Program-made: the position numbers and the translations under genes
Part shown: in pieces, positions 1 to 11,330 of the stretch
Numbering within the stretch: position 1 is the stretch's first letter
Layout: each line of letters opens with the position of its first letter
From: Epiperipatus broadwayi
Taxonomy: Eukaryota; Onychophora; Udeonychophora; Euonychophora; Peripatidae
Assembly: GCA_028023455.1 (NCBI GenBank)
Contig: JAQFVV010006200.1
Coordinates: 7,924,521 to 7,988,520, forward strand
Direction: 5' to 3'
Length of the DNA stretch: 64,000 nucleotides
The notes under the pieces: model-generated
What the model was told of the DNA's origin: nothing
The model's database searches: none
What the model saw: only the letters and a program-made list of their open reading frames with translations

Positions 1-428
1 CCTTGAATTTTCTTCTTTGCACCTTTTTGTCTCTATCCAAAATTTTTGTATTTTCCCATTTCAAACATATAGTCATTAGTACATACATGGTATGCTAATG
101 TAGACACCTTTGTTTTTTCTCTTCTAACCAGTAGTTCATGTTCTTTCAATTGCTGTTCAACAGGGTAACAGGTCTCCCCAATATATTTCCTTTCACATTC
201 ACATGGTATTTCATAGATGCAGTGTTCCTCAGCATTTCCAATTTCCTCAAGGTGGCTTTGGAAAGCTGTTCTAATGTTATAACGATTGCAGATTTTCTTT
301 AATTTGCTCACTATTTCTGATATGTATGGATATACTATGAGTACCAATAATTGTTTTTTTTTCTTTTGGTATCTCTTTTTATTATCCATTAAAGATTTTC
401 TTGATGACTGCTTATGAATAACCATTCT
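1..428 (-). pseudogene. Penelope-like element 3' fragment, GIY-YIG endonuclease
   Basis: The minus strand encodes the C-terminal part of a Penelope-like retroelement polyprotein. After a basic, lysine-rich start comes a stretch typical of the end of the PLE reverse transcriptase region (YPYISEIVSKLKKICNRY), then a GIY-YIG-type nuclease core with CIYEIPCEC followed by KYIGET and a conserved VEQQLKEH helix. In PLEs this domain nicks the target DNA during insertion. The open frame covers 33-425 (130 residues); the reverse transcriptase is absent, so this is a 5'-truncated relic. It faces away from the homologous fragment at 470-760, forming an inverted pair with a spacer of about 50 bp. The domain call rests on motif recognition only. 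Confidence 0.75.
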
Positions 429-469
429 TCATGAGAGTTTATTCTATGTGAATCTTTTCATTTTCCAAA

Positions 470-760
470 TCATGGTTTTGAAATATATTGGTGAGAGCTG
501 TTGCCCTATTGAACAATGATTGAAAGAACACAAACTAATGGTTAGAAGAGAATAAACAGATGTGTTTACAGTAGCATATGATGTATGTACTAATGACCAT
601 ATCTTTAATTGAGAAAATACAAAAATATTGAATAGAGAAGAAAAGGTGCAAAGAAGGAAATTCAAGGAAGCTGATCATATGGCAATGGCAAATATTCCTG
701 TAAGTCAACCCAGTGTGGCAATGCACAATGTATTGGAGCCTCTAACTAACCTTGCACTTA
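470..760 (+). pseudogene. PLE GIY-YIG fragment, inverted partner of 1-428
   Basis: Read on the plus strand, this repeats the end of the fragment at 1-428: KYIGES, then IEQ, an in-frame stop, LKEHKLMVRRE, another stop, and a VCTNDH segment. Downstream it carries about 30 more residues (KFKEADHMAMANIPVSQPS) that resemble the normal C-terminus of PLE proteins, ending near 750. By eye it is about 80 percent identical to the reverse complement of 1-190. Several stop codons make it non-coding. The 3' ends of the two copies point outward. Confidence 0.7.
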
Positions 761-779
761 ACAAAAAAAATTTAAAAAG

Positions 780-1175
780 TCTCTAATTATAAAAAAATTG
801 AAGGACTCAGGAGGATTTGAACCAATCCTCATATATAAATATATGAAATTTCTACTATCTGTTACCTTTGACAGAATTCAGTTGGTTAGAGTGTTTGCCT
901 TAAATTCAATATTCAAGAATCTACAAGTGTGAGTTTGACTCCTATATAAATACTGTCACTGGTTGGGTCAGAAACACCTGAAGAAGAGTGGAGAATAATT
1001 ATTAACCTGTGTAGTCTATTTGTGTGTTATTACTAAGATGTTGTTTCTATTTGAAAAATTTAAATAAAGTTTAAAATTTTCTATACATTCAACATTTACT
1101 GATAGATTATGAAAATAGTCCAACATAGTATCAAATCTAATACACAACCAACACAAACCTTCAGGTAGATAATGT
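780..1175 (+). repeat. tRNA-derived SINE, family A (plus copy)
   Basis: The head looks like a tRNA gene: AGTTGGTTAGAGTG (A-box/D-arm region, 879-892) and GAGTTTGACTCC (B-box region, about 931-942). Downstream, CACCTGAAGAAGAGTGG carries a hammerhead-type CTGAAGA (978-984), but in this copy the matching GAAA is lost. The element ends in a conserved tail with AAATAAAGTTTAAAATTTTC and ACATTCAACATTTACTGAT. The same order recurs at 11076-11330 (plus) and 10690-11035 (minus). At 783-804, the reverse complement of GTTCAAATCCTCCTGAGTCC is a second B-box-like piece in the opposite orientation, also found beside the 11-kb copies. Confidence 0.7.
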
Positions 1176-1980
1176 TATTGGTATTAATTTTTTTAATCAA
1201 ATGGCAAGAAGTGGTCTATAGGTAATATAAAACTGAGGTCTCTAAAATGTATAGAAACTGATCTGTTATTAGATTTATATTAGTTCAAATTCCAAAAGAG
1301 TAAAAGACAACTGTTAATTACAAAAGTGAAGTCCTCACTGATGACACCAAAAGCTAGAAAACTATCTGGTGATTTGGGATATTATAGCACTATACAATCT
1401 GCTTTCTATTAATTACATAGGTTTACCATAAGTGTCTCTGGTGAAGGTTAATGAGAACTGTTCTTGAAAATAAGCAAATGAAAAAATTGTGATGTTAATA
1501 GAATTATTGATATTTTTTATATAAAATAATATTAACACGCAATAATTATGTAGCACTTATATATAAGCATTAATAAAATGTGTGTTAAAAAATTAAAAAT
1601 TTATCTACACTTCTTGACTTTTTTTCAGAAGAAGTTATGATTTAATTGCAGTTTAAAAGTTTAATTATGTAAACTGTGTTCACATCTAATTTTTTTAATA
1701 AGTCTAATATTTAGCTTCATTCTTAATGAAAATTATACTTAAGGTAACTTTAAAGGCTTTTTTTTTTCTTTTTGAATAGAGTTAATAAATATCCAATTAA
1801 AATTTACTTGATAATGAACAAAAATGATTAAAAAAATTTTGCAAAGAAAGATTCAGAATTATTTAAAGATAATTACTTTAAAAAATGATTGGATGTGTTC
1901 AAAGACATAGATAAAAAATGTTTGTTTATGTAAGTATGAAAAATTGTTAGTTACATCTACAAACACACACATATATAAAT
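1176..1980. other. AT-rich DNA without recognisable features
   Basis: Simple AT-rich sequence with no coding-like frame. The last bases before 1981 are a short CA/TA-rich stretch that borders the LTR. Confidence 0.5.
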
Positions 1981-4007
1981 TGTAACAATTTTATTTTATT
2001 TTTATTACACAGAATGAAAAATATAGTCAATACTTTACATAATAACAATACTAATGGTCAGACCACTGTCTATGATTATATAGACAGTGACTACCTTTCA
2101 ATACTGTTACACATGCTCTTTGACACCTAAAAGCAAAATACCTCTCCCATGAATACTTTCAACTTATACTTGATTTGCACCCAGGTGCCATCTAGAGAAT
2201 TAACTGGAACATCTACAAGAGAAGATATTAAATGCTTCTAGTGCTTTATTCCTAGGCTAGCTCAATTGAACATAAGAAATGCACCTCATTAGCGATGAGA
2301 TATTAAATATTTAAAACAAGATTATATAATTAACAATTTTTGTTTTGATTGAATTTCATACAGTGAGAGATTCAGAGAGAAGTAAATTCAAGTAAAATTA
2401 ACATTTAAATAACATATTTATTTACATATTATAACACACCAAATTATAGTTACATAAAAATATAAAGTGGTAACTAATAATTTATAGCATACTCATTATG
2501 TAAGTAATATATATTAAGGCTATAACCTTAAGACTATGCACATAAAATGTGAGAGTAGGAACCTCTACAAATCTAAACCCAAGATTAATGAATTTAAAAG
2601 ACAAGAGGGTCATTATTCTTGTTTGGATTTGTAGAGGTCCCTACTGTCCCATTTTAGGCACATAGTCTTAAAGTTATAGTCTTAATATATAAAAATAAAA
2701 CAAAACTTGAATTATTTACAAAGTTATTTTAAACAGAATTCATTTAGTCTTAAATAAGGAAATAATAGTTTATGTATTTTCTAGATTTTAATCAGGTTTT
2801 CTAAGAAAAATATAAATCGTAACCCTTTTGCTTTATTTTGAGTTTAGACTTTGATTCAGTTTTGTTTTACATTTTGATCTAGATTTCAGTTAAGGCTTTT
2901 CTTGGGATGATCACCCCCTTTTTTTTCTTTTGACTGTGCTTAGAATCTCAAATAAGTCTTTAATTTCAGCATTTGTATAAAATGAGCTCATGAACAGTAA
3001 TCTTGTGTAGCAGTTTATAGCTTCTTCATTCCAAAATAGCACATATCTTTTTCATCTAAATGGCCAGAAACATACTTGAATGTAGTTTGGGTGAATGTCT
3101 CAGCAATGGCAGATCATGGTTTTGGTCAAATCTCAGGCTATTGATAATTTATAGGAATTGCATGGTGTGATAATGAATGAACACCCTTCTGCGAATCTAG
3201 AATGGCATGGTGATGGTAAACCACATGCAGAGATTTTTATACCTTGCTTGATCCACAAAACTAGAAGTCCACAATGGTGGAGATCGTAAAATTCAGCAGA
3301 TAATATCAACAACATGACATCAAAATAAGCAGCTTTAAAATAAGTCAACTAATAACAATTTATTAGCCTTTATACCTTTGACCAACCATTGTCCTGCCAC
3401 CACCCATGTTATTCAGTTTTGGTTCTTTCAAATTTTTTCCCTCTATTTATCTAATCAGTTGACTGGATTTTGAGTAAAAATTACTTATTCCCTTCTTTCT
3501 TGATTAGATAATAATTTTACAAAAACTATTTTACATTTTATTTCCTTTTTCAAAATATTTCACAATTGAAGTAAATTTATAATTAATACAATTTTAAGTT
3601 AGTCTTTTTTTTCATTTGGTAGTTTTAAAATAAGATAATCAATTTTTTCTGGATTTTATTTGACAATCCATTATTTTCATTACATTTTCTTCTGATACGA
3701 AACCCAATCAAAACTCTTAAATTATCACAGCAGTTTCATTCAAAGTTTTTTTTCTTTCTATTTTCATTTTATTTAAATCAAGTCTGGTATAATTTGAACC
3801 AGAGTTTTTTCTTCTCTTTTTTTTTATAAAACTCTAAACCAGTCTTATGTTCTTGATTTCAAAATTTCTGCCATCTCTAATTACTATTATAATGACTATT
3901 TAAGTGATTTGTGTTAGATAGTTCTTTTTATTTTTAAATACTATATATTTTTTCTTTTTTAAATACTTTACTTTTATGTAACTCATATGTTTTATGTATT
4001 TGTTACA
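1981..4007 (-). repeat. Long LTR (3' LTR) of an old retroelement
   Basis: This 2.0-kb segment is repeated in the same orientation at 6825-8809. Anchors shared by both copies are the block near 2030-2200 ending at GCACCCAGGTGCCA, the block around 2880-3130 with AATCACCCCCTTTTTT, and the block around 3360-3480. The ends are TGTAAC and GTTACA, matching the TG...CA rule for LTRs. Because the primer binding site lies on the minus strand beside the other copy, the element reads right to left and this is its 3' LTR. It has a MITE at 2509-2690 and about 150 bp near 2210-2340 that the other LTR lacks. The many indels indicate an old insertion. Confidence 0.6.
2509..2690. mobile_element. MITE inserted in the LTR
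   Basis: A 180-bp palindrome. The left arm runs from ATATTAAGGCTATAACC to ACCTCTACAAATC and the right arm mirrors it, about 70 bp per arm. TA-rich ends and a TA/TATA junction suit a Tc1/mariner-type non-autonomous element. The matching place in the other LTR copy (about 7185-7210) lacks the palindrome, which supports insertion after LTR duplication. No transposase is encoded. Confidence 0.65.
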
Positions 4008-6824
4008 TTAAACTGCTCCCAGTTTATGAGTAAAACTGCGTCAATTTCTTTTCTTAGGCATTGACTAATTGTAATTCTAACCACATTATTTTTAAAAATT
4101 TCCATTGTTGCCAAATAAGTGACTCATGATGATCAATTCACAATGAACATGAGTTTTACATGAGGATTCAAACTTAATGACATTGCATTTCACATGCAGA
4201 TAAATTTTGTTTCACTTAAACCACATTTATTTTCTTGTGGAAGTCATGTCTACAACATGAATCCAGTTTTGTGCTATATGGATGCCAAACATAGTGAACA
4301 TGTTATCTGTGAATTTCAGGACTATCTCTGATGCATATTTGTCTTATGATTATTTTTATTATTTCACTGCAAATTTTTGCTTTCAGATAATTTTTTAATG
4401 AGTCAAAGCTTTTCTCTACAGGTGCATCATCTTAAGTGGAGGGATTTCATACTCAGACTCATCTTCAGATCAATGTCTCTGCAAAGAAATGGTCTGATCA
4501 AACAGAATGCAAGCTGAAATTCTTAAATTTACATATATGCACACATACTCAATCTATTATTAACCTACTCATCATAGCTTGACATATACTTTTAAAAAAC
4601 TATCATTCAAGTCTATATTTATTGTTACATCTCAAAAGATTTTATTTTCCCCTTTTAATTCTTAACTTTATATGCCCTATTATAATTTTTTTATTTGGTC
4701 ACACTTTATTGTGTCCATGGCACAGATTTATGAGCTGGATTATTCACAAATTTTATTTGTCACAGTTCCAGGATTGTCACTATTATTTACTTTACCAGGT
4801 TTTCATTTTTTTTTACTTATCAAGAATTATTATCAATTTTTAGTCAATTTATCTGACTTTTATTATCATTTATTCTTTAGCTTTAAATCCATTTAAATTA
4901 TATTCCCATAACAAAATCCACGGCCATTATCCGCTAAGTCGAAAGCTGCCAGTCCCTCTGATAACTATATTACATTTCTTATCTTTTGGCATCTATGATA
5001 TTCTTTTAGAATAGCCAATTGTGCAAGGAGCTTATGAATTGCTTCTTGATCTTTCATATTGTCTTAAATAAGTGAGATTTGGGTCAATTGCATTCCATCT
5101 GAAAACTTGTTCTTTCAGAGCTGCCAGAAAATCAACTCTTTATTGATTAACTCTAATAGTTTTTCCTGTGGCTAAATTTCATAGTATTTATGTGTGGTTC
5201 TTTAAGTTTGAAGCTAAATTCCCTGTCTTTTGTTTTGTAAGCAGGTTTAGTGCTATCAAAAAGACTTAGAAATTTGGCCTTTTGCTCCACCATCTTCTCT
5301 CAATGCTGATAAGTATCTATTCTATGTTATGAGGAAAACTGTGCCACACTATTCAAATAATTTATCGTTCAAATGGTGGTATGGTCATCAGTGCCCTTAA
5401 TTTTACCACCCACCTATAGAAAAATGAAGTGAATGGTTCATCAGATTACCATTTTTCTGTGAACCTGCTGTCTAATATGCTCCTGGCATTCCTTACTCTG
5501 CCTGGTTTATATTTAATGAATTTTATAGGTTTCTTAAAGAGATTATACCATCAATCTTGAGAGGTGCCCTGAAGAGATGACTGCATATGATTGGGTTATT
5601 GGCTTTTTTACTTTAGTGTATTAATGCAAAATACCTCTCCAAGCTACCAATATGTTCAGTGAGAGCTTTATCTATATACCATTGCAATTGTCTTAACCTA
5701 GGTGTTTCAGATTGCCTATTGCTGTCTATATCTATTCTATAAATTTTATATACTAAATTATTAATTTCTAGTTTGATATTTTCCATTACTTTTTCATTTT
5801 CTAATTGAGCCTCTACTACTGCTTCCTGTAACCACTCTATTTTCCCTTTCTGTTTGTTTATTTTTCTGAATTTCTTGATGGGCTATTACAACTTTATTTT
5901 CCACTTGATTCAGATTTCTTCCTATTTCTTTTTTAATTTTCTCATAGCCTGATTGAATCAATACTCTAATTTTTTAAACATTTAAACTTGGTTTTTCTAG
6001 TTGTATATTTGTTTGTTTTGACTTTTGACATTTTTCAGCTGTCTCTTTATTTTGGATTTGAAGCTTTTTGGGCTATCTCTTTAGTATGGTTTTTAAGCTC
6101 TTTATACATATTCATGATCATTATTGTGGTGTCATTATTTTCTTGCTTATCTGAGACTTCTTCACTCTTATTTTGTTGTTATTCCTCACTGGGAACATTT
6201 TTGAATTCTCTTCCTTGCTCTTATTAGCATTTACAATGTCATATGTATCTTTTTTTTAAAATATTGCTATTGTTTTACTCTTCATTTGTTTATTTTCTTT
6301 AACTACTATATTAATTTTTGAATTAATCTTCATTTATCCTATCATTTAATTGGTGTGTTTATCCATTTTCCACACTGCAGTCCCATTTAACATTATCTGC
6401 TTACTTATTTGATTTCTATCATTGCTGTCTTGAGACATTTACTTTATTAATTTGCTCATTTTAATTATTTATTTTAGTCTGCCTATGTATTTCTAAAATT
6501 TTAATTATATTGCTTATATTCTCTCTTAACTATACACTCTTTTTTTAATTACTATACTATAACAAAATTCAAAATAAGTTATTATTTCATTATTAGACCT
6601 TTTCTCCATTCTTGCATTTCTGACCAAATTATTAATGTTTATTTATTTATCTTTCTAATTTTTTTTATTTTATCTGATAGCTAAGATCATTTTTGTGCAC
6701 ATACACTGATAAAGCCAATTATGTAACAATTAATTTTAAGTCTAGAGCTTTTGCACAACTATTTTAAGGGGATAATTATATGCAATCGCTTTACTCAGGT
6801 CCCATGTTGGGTGCCAATTATTAA
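4008..6824 (-). pseudogene. Decayed internal region of the 2-kb-LTR retroelement
   Basis: This lies between the two LTRs and reads leftward. The minus strand is A/G-rich with short coding-like pieces but no long frame. The clearest, around 5600-5850, gives a glutamate- and lysine-rich helix (EWLQEAVVEAQLENEKVMEN) followed by NNLVYKIYRIDIDSNRQSET, perhaps a gag coiled coil. Around 6100-6240 there is a lysine-rich segment (NANKSKEENSKMFPV). I could not find reverse transcriptase, protease or integrase motifs, so the copy is either gag-only, non-autonomous, or too worn to recognise. At 2.8 kb it is too short for a complete gag-pol. Confidence 0.4.
6799..6816 (-). promoter_or_regulatory. tRNA primer binding site, lysine type
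   Basis: On the minus strand the site reads TGGCACCCAACATGGGAC, eight bases from the LTR edge. The known lysine tRNA(CUU) primer binding site differs from it at three positions, all G to A, two of them at CpG-type positions where methylation decay is expected. This fixes the direction of the element and marks 6825-8809 as the 5' LTR. Confidence 0.65.
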
Positions 6825-8809
6825 TGTCTGCAATTTTAATTTTTGTTTTATTTTTTATTTTATTATATAATTTAGACCAGCTAAATTATATACATACTGT
6901 TATGCAAGGAGAGAAGAAATATGGTCAATACTTTATATAATAACCATACTAATAGTCAGACCACTGTTTATGAATATACAGATTGTGGCTACCTTTCAAG
7001 ACTGTTATATCTGCTCTTTGATAATTAAAAGCAAAATATCTCTCCCATGGATACTTTTAACTTAAATTGGGTTTGCACCCAGGTGCCATTCAGAGAATCA
7101 AATTTTGTTTTGACTAAATTTTGAGAGATTCAGAGAGATGAGAATTCAGGCAAATTAACAATTAAATAACATATTTATTTACATGCCAAATTATAATATA
7201 AAAATATATCAAACATGAATTATTTACAAAATTATTTTAAACAATTCATTTTGGCTTAAATAAGGAAATAATAGTTTACGTATTTCCTAGATTTTAATCA
7301 GGTTTTGTAAAAAAAAAATATAAATCTTACTCCCTTCTGCTTCAGTTTGAGTCTTTGATTTAGCTGGCTTACATTCTGATCTAAATTTTGGTTAAGACTT
7401 TTCTTGAAATAATCACCCCCTTTTTTCTTTTGATGGTGCTTAGAATCTCTAATAGATCAATTTCTTCATTTGCATAGCGTGAGCTCATGATCAGTATTCT
7501 TGCATAACAGCTTATACTTGCTTCTTTCCAGGACAGCACATATCTTCTTCATCTAAATTTCCAACATTTTTAAACATAGGATGGGTGGGTATCTCAGCAA
7601 TGGCAGGTCAGAGTATTGACCACATCTCAGGCTATCAATAATTTATATGAACTGCATGGTGTGAGACTGAATAAACACTTCTGTGAATCTAGCAGAGTAT
7701 GGTGATGAGTCATCTGCAGAGATTTCTATACATTGCTTGATCCACAAAACTAATAACAGCAGCATGATATCAAAACCAACAGTTTCTGAATAACTCAACC
7801 AATAACAACTTATTAGCCAGCCTTTATATCTTTGGCCAACCATTGTTCTGAGCATCACCCATGCTAATCAGTTTTTCAAATTTTTCCTTTTTAAAAAATT
7901 ATTTATCTAACCAGTTGACTGACTTTCAATAAAAAAAAACAACTTAATTCCTTTTTTTCTTGATTAGATAATAATTTACAAAATTATTTTATATTTGGTT
8001 ACATAATAATTTTACAAAAACGATTTTATATTTTGTTTCCTTTTTCAAATTAATACTTTAGCTTTAAATATTTCATGATTGAAGTAAATTTATAATTAAT
8101 ACAATTTTAAGTTACTTTTTTTTTCCATTTCATAGTTTTAAAAAAAAGACAATCAATTCTTTCTGGCTTTATTTGGCAAGCAATTACTTTTATTACATTT
8201 TCTTCTGATAGAAACCTGATTAAAACTCTTTATTTATCACTATAGTATTATTCAAAGTTTTGATATTATTTTTCTTTCTTCAATTCTTTTTGATTTAAAT
8301 TAAGTTTAGTATAATTTGACCAGGATTTCTTTTTCTTTTATAAAATTCTAAACTGGTCTTTTGCTCTCAATTTCAAAATGTCTCCCATTTTTACTTACCA
8401 TTATAGTAATATTTAAGTGATTTACATTAGCTAGCTCTTTTTATTTTTAAATACTATATATATATGTTTTTTTTTCTTTTTTAAATACTTTTATGAAAAG
8501 AATGAGTTAAGAAGAAGAATAAAGGAGACTTTGATGATAAAACTTCTTGATTCTGGGGCTATCAATCTTATGAAGACTTCTTTTGATATTAAGAGAAGGT
8601 GAAGTTTGAAATTAATTATGGGAAGGTTTGTTTATTTTTATATATATGTTATTTCCTTTAGTTTGATTTTCACTTGAGAAGGTCTATTTGTAGTAGATGA
8701 AACCATGGTTGTGTAAGAATTTTGGTAAAAATTTGGATTTAATCTAGTATTGTATTGTTTTATGGTTTTGCATTTTTATGTAACTTGTATATTTTATGTA
8801 CTCATTACA
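6825..8809 (-). repeat. Long LTR (5' LTR) of the old retroelement
   Basis: Direct repeat of 1981-4007. It starts at TGTCTGCAATTTTAA just after the primer binding site and ends at TACTCATTACA. Compared with the other LTR it lacks the MITE but has a 278-bp insertion at 8496-8773. Confidence 0.6.
8496..8773 (+). mobile_element. 278-bp insertion with 7-bp direct repeats
   Basis: Both sides carry TTTTATG (8489-8495 and 8774-8780). The paralogous place in the other LTR (about 3961-3985) is uninterrupted, so this is an insertion with a target duplication. A short plus-strand reading contains LLDSGAINLMKTSFDIKRR, which resembles the active-site region of retroelement aspartic proteases (D-S/T-G-A). 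The fragment is too short to classify. Confidence 0.45.
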
Positions 8810-9271
8810 ACATATATTGAAATATATTTAAGGATAAAAGAAAATTTCTTATGATTTTTAATGGCAATTTCTACATATAGAACTCAAAAATGTTTTGATT
8901 AGAAATAGTTGTTGGATTTATATCTGCTTAAAAAAGATAATGATTTTCTTTATTTTTTTATTATTGGTTTTAAAATCAACCAAAAATTTCCCTATATAAA
9001 TATATATTTTGAAACACAAGAAATAGTTTTAATATAGAAATAAAGCTGAAGTTTTAGTTTGATCACAACATACTTTTTTTAATCTTAATAAAAAAGGGCA
9101 TTATTAAATGATGACTTACAACTTAAAAAACTGGAAGCTCTGAAGAAAGTATGTTGAAATCATACTCACGTCAGATATGTATACTTTTAAAGCAATGTTT
9201 TCTTTTTGAAATATACTTAAAACTTCTTCAGCAAACATTCTTAAAATATATTAGTAAAGATTAATCATTTT
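8810..9271. other. AT-rich DNA without recognisable features
   Basis: No repeat partner or coding-like frame noticed. Confidence 0.4.
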
Positions 9272-9528
9272 TATTAGTCATTCATTAGACTAGAGATTAT
9301 CCACTTAATGAATATTTCTGCAGTGTAATTTTCACTACACCACTCTCACACAAGGTAAGAACTGGTTTTCTATCCACTTTTATCATCTTGTAAAGGGGTG
9401 CAATCATAAACATATGACTACAGATATGTGAAAAGATGCATGATCTCCAAAATGCACATTTCATTCTGAACCATCTCCATTAGTTGTCTCAGATCACAAT
9501 CTCTTACACATATCTTTATCATTGTTCC

Positions 9529-9530
<2 letters not shown>
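9272..9530 (-). repeat. Hammerhead-bearing repeat with family B tail
   Basis: The right part (9421-9530), read on the minus strand, matches the hammerhead module of the HHR-SINE copies at 14 and 17 kb: a CTGAGACAACTAATGGAGA core region and GAAA at 9459-9462. The core is mutated (CTAATGGA instead of CTGANGA), so it should not cleave. The left part (9272-9420) is a separate block found again at 10235-10385 and, as an inverted pair, at 15585-15795. It is recognised by TAGACTAGAGATTATCCA and CACTCTCA. Confidence 0.55.
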
Positions 9531-10151
<621 letters not shown>

Positions 10152-10234
10152 TACTACAATTCAACTGATGAGTGTCAAACTTACTGCCCTCCCCAATTTG
10201 ACACAAACCATTTAATGGCAGTATATTAATAATA

Positions 10235-10385
10235 TTTACTAGTCATTTATTAGACTAGAGATTATCCAGTTAATGAATATTTTTTCTGTAGTTTTTCACT
10301 ATATCACTCTCATGCAAGGTAGGGCTGTTTTCTATCTGCTTTTAACACTTTGTGGAGAACTTTAATCATAAACATATGACCAAAG
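10235..10385 (-). repeat. Family B repeat copy
   Basis: Matches 9272-9420 in the same orientation. Shared anchors are TTAGACTAGAGATTATCCA, the interrupted CTCTCA...GCAAGGTA segment, and ATCATAAACATATGAC. The microsatellite lies between the two copies, so it may have expanded inside one repeat that was locally duplicated. Confidence 0.6.
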
Positions 10386-10689
10386 ACATTATTTTAAATG
10401 ATAAATATTACATATTTTAAATATTAATATTACATAGTTAACATATTAATGTGAGAATAAAGTTAACTTCAATGCTCATGATACAAACATGAAATAATAA
10501 TAAAAATGTTGATATATAACTTAAACAATAAAACATTTTCCTCACATCAATTCTTTTATTACAGTTTATGAATTTGAAACTTATTTTTAAACATGTATAC
10601 ACACAACTATTAATGTTAAATTGAGATGTACAGTTTACTTGTGAGTAACTTTTTCCAAAAACTTGTAAAAATGCTTGATAAATATTATT

Positions 10690-11035
10690 TGCCTGAAGAT
10701 TTGTGATGATGGTATATTACATGTGATAATATGTTGGACTATTTCCATAATCTCTTAGTAAATGTTGAATGTATAGAAAATTTTAAACTTTATTTAACCT
10801 TTTCAAATACATACAACTTATTAGCAATAACATACAAATAGACAATACAGGTTAGTAATGATAGGTTTCAAGTAGTAGTATTCTCCACTCTTCTTTATGT
10901 ATTGCTGGCCTGAACAGTGACAGTTTTAGCATAGGAATCAAAATCTCACCTTTAGATTCTCAAATATTGAATTTAAAGCAAACACTCTAACCAACTGAGC
11001 TATTCTATCAAAGGCAACAAATAGTAGAAGTATCA
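10690..11035 (-). repeat. tRNA-derived SINE family A (minus copy)
   Basis: On the minus strand the head reads TAGCTCAGTTGGTTAGAG, an excellent tRNA D-arm/A-box, followed about 35 bases later by a B-box-like GATTTTGATTCC. Next comes the hammerhead zone with AAGAGTGG...CTACTACTT (an 8-bp candidate stem II) and GAAA (10866-10869), although the expected CTGAAGA has decayed to ATAAAGA. The tail to 10690 matches the other copies. It forms a head-to-head pair with 11040-11330. Confidence 0.7.
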
Positions 11036-11039
11036 TATA

Positions 11040-11330
11040 ATTATATTTGGTGCTTAGTTCAAATCCTCCTGAGTCCTCAATTGGTTAAAGTATTTGTCTT
11101 AAATTTGATATTTGAGAATCTAGAGGTGCGATTTTAACTCCTATGCTAATATTGTCACTGGTCAGGCTAGCAACACCTGAAGAAGAATGGTGAATACTAC
11201 TATTTGAAACATTGTGTCACTACTAACCTGTGTTGTCTATTTGTGTGTTATTACTAACATGTTTTTTGTATTAGAAAAGTTTAAATAAAGTTTAAAATTT
11301 TCTATACATTCAACATTTACTGATATCACA
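11040..11330 (+). repeat. tRNA-derived SINE family A (plus copy)
   Basis: Starts with a B-box-like GTTCAAATCC, then AATTGGTTAAAGTATTTG (a mutated A-box), a B-box-like segment near 11125, a hammerhead core, and the tail ACATTCAACATTTACTGAT ending at about 11325. It mirrors the minus copy at 10690-11035, so 3' ends face outward. A tail-only version of the same inverted arrangement occurs at 62575-62740. Confidence 0.7.
11170..11215 (+). ncRNA. Hammerhead-like core in SINE A
   Basis: CTGAAGA (11177-11183, fits CTGANGA) is followed by a hairpin-capable spacer and GAAA (11206-11209). Judged from all family copies, stem II would pair AAGAGTGG with CTACT/CTT. I could not assign stem III and the UH cleavage dinucleotide with confidence, so activity is unproven. 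Confidence 0.4.
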
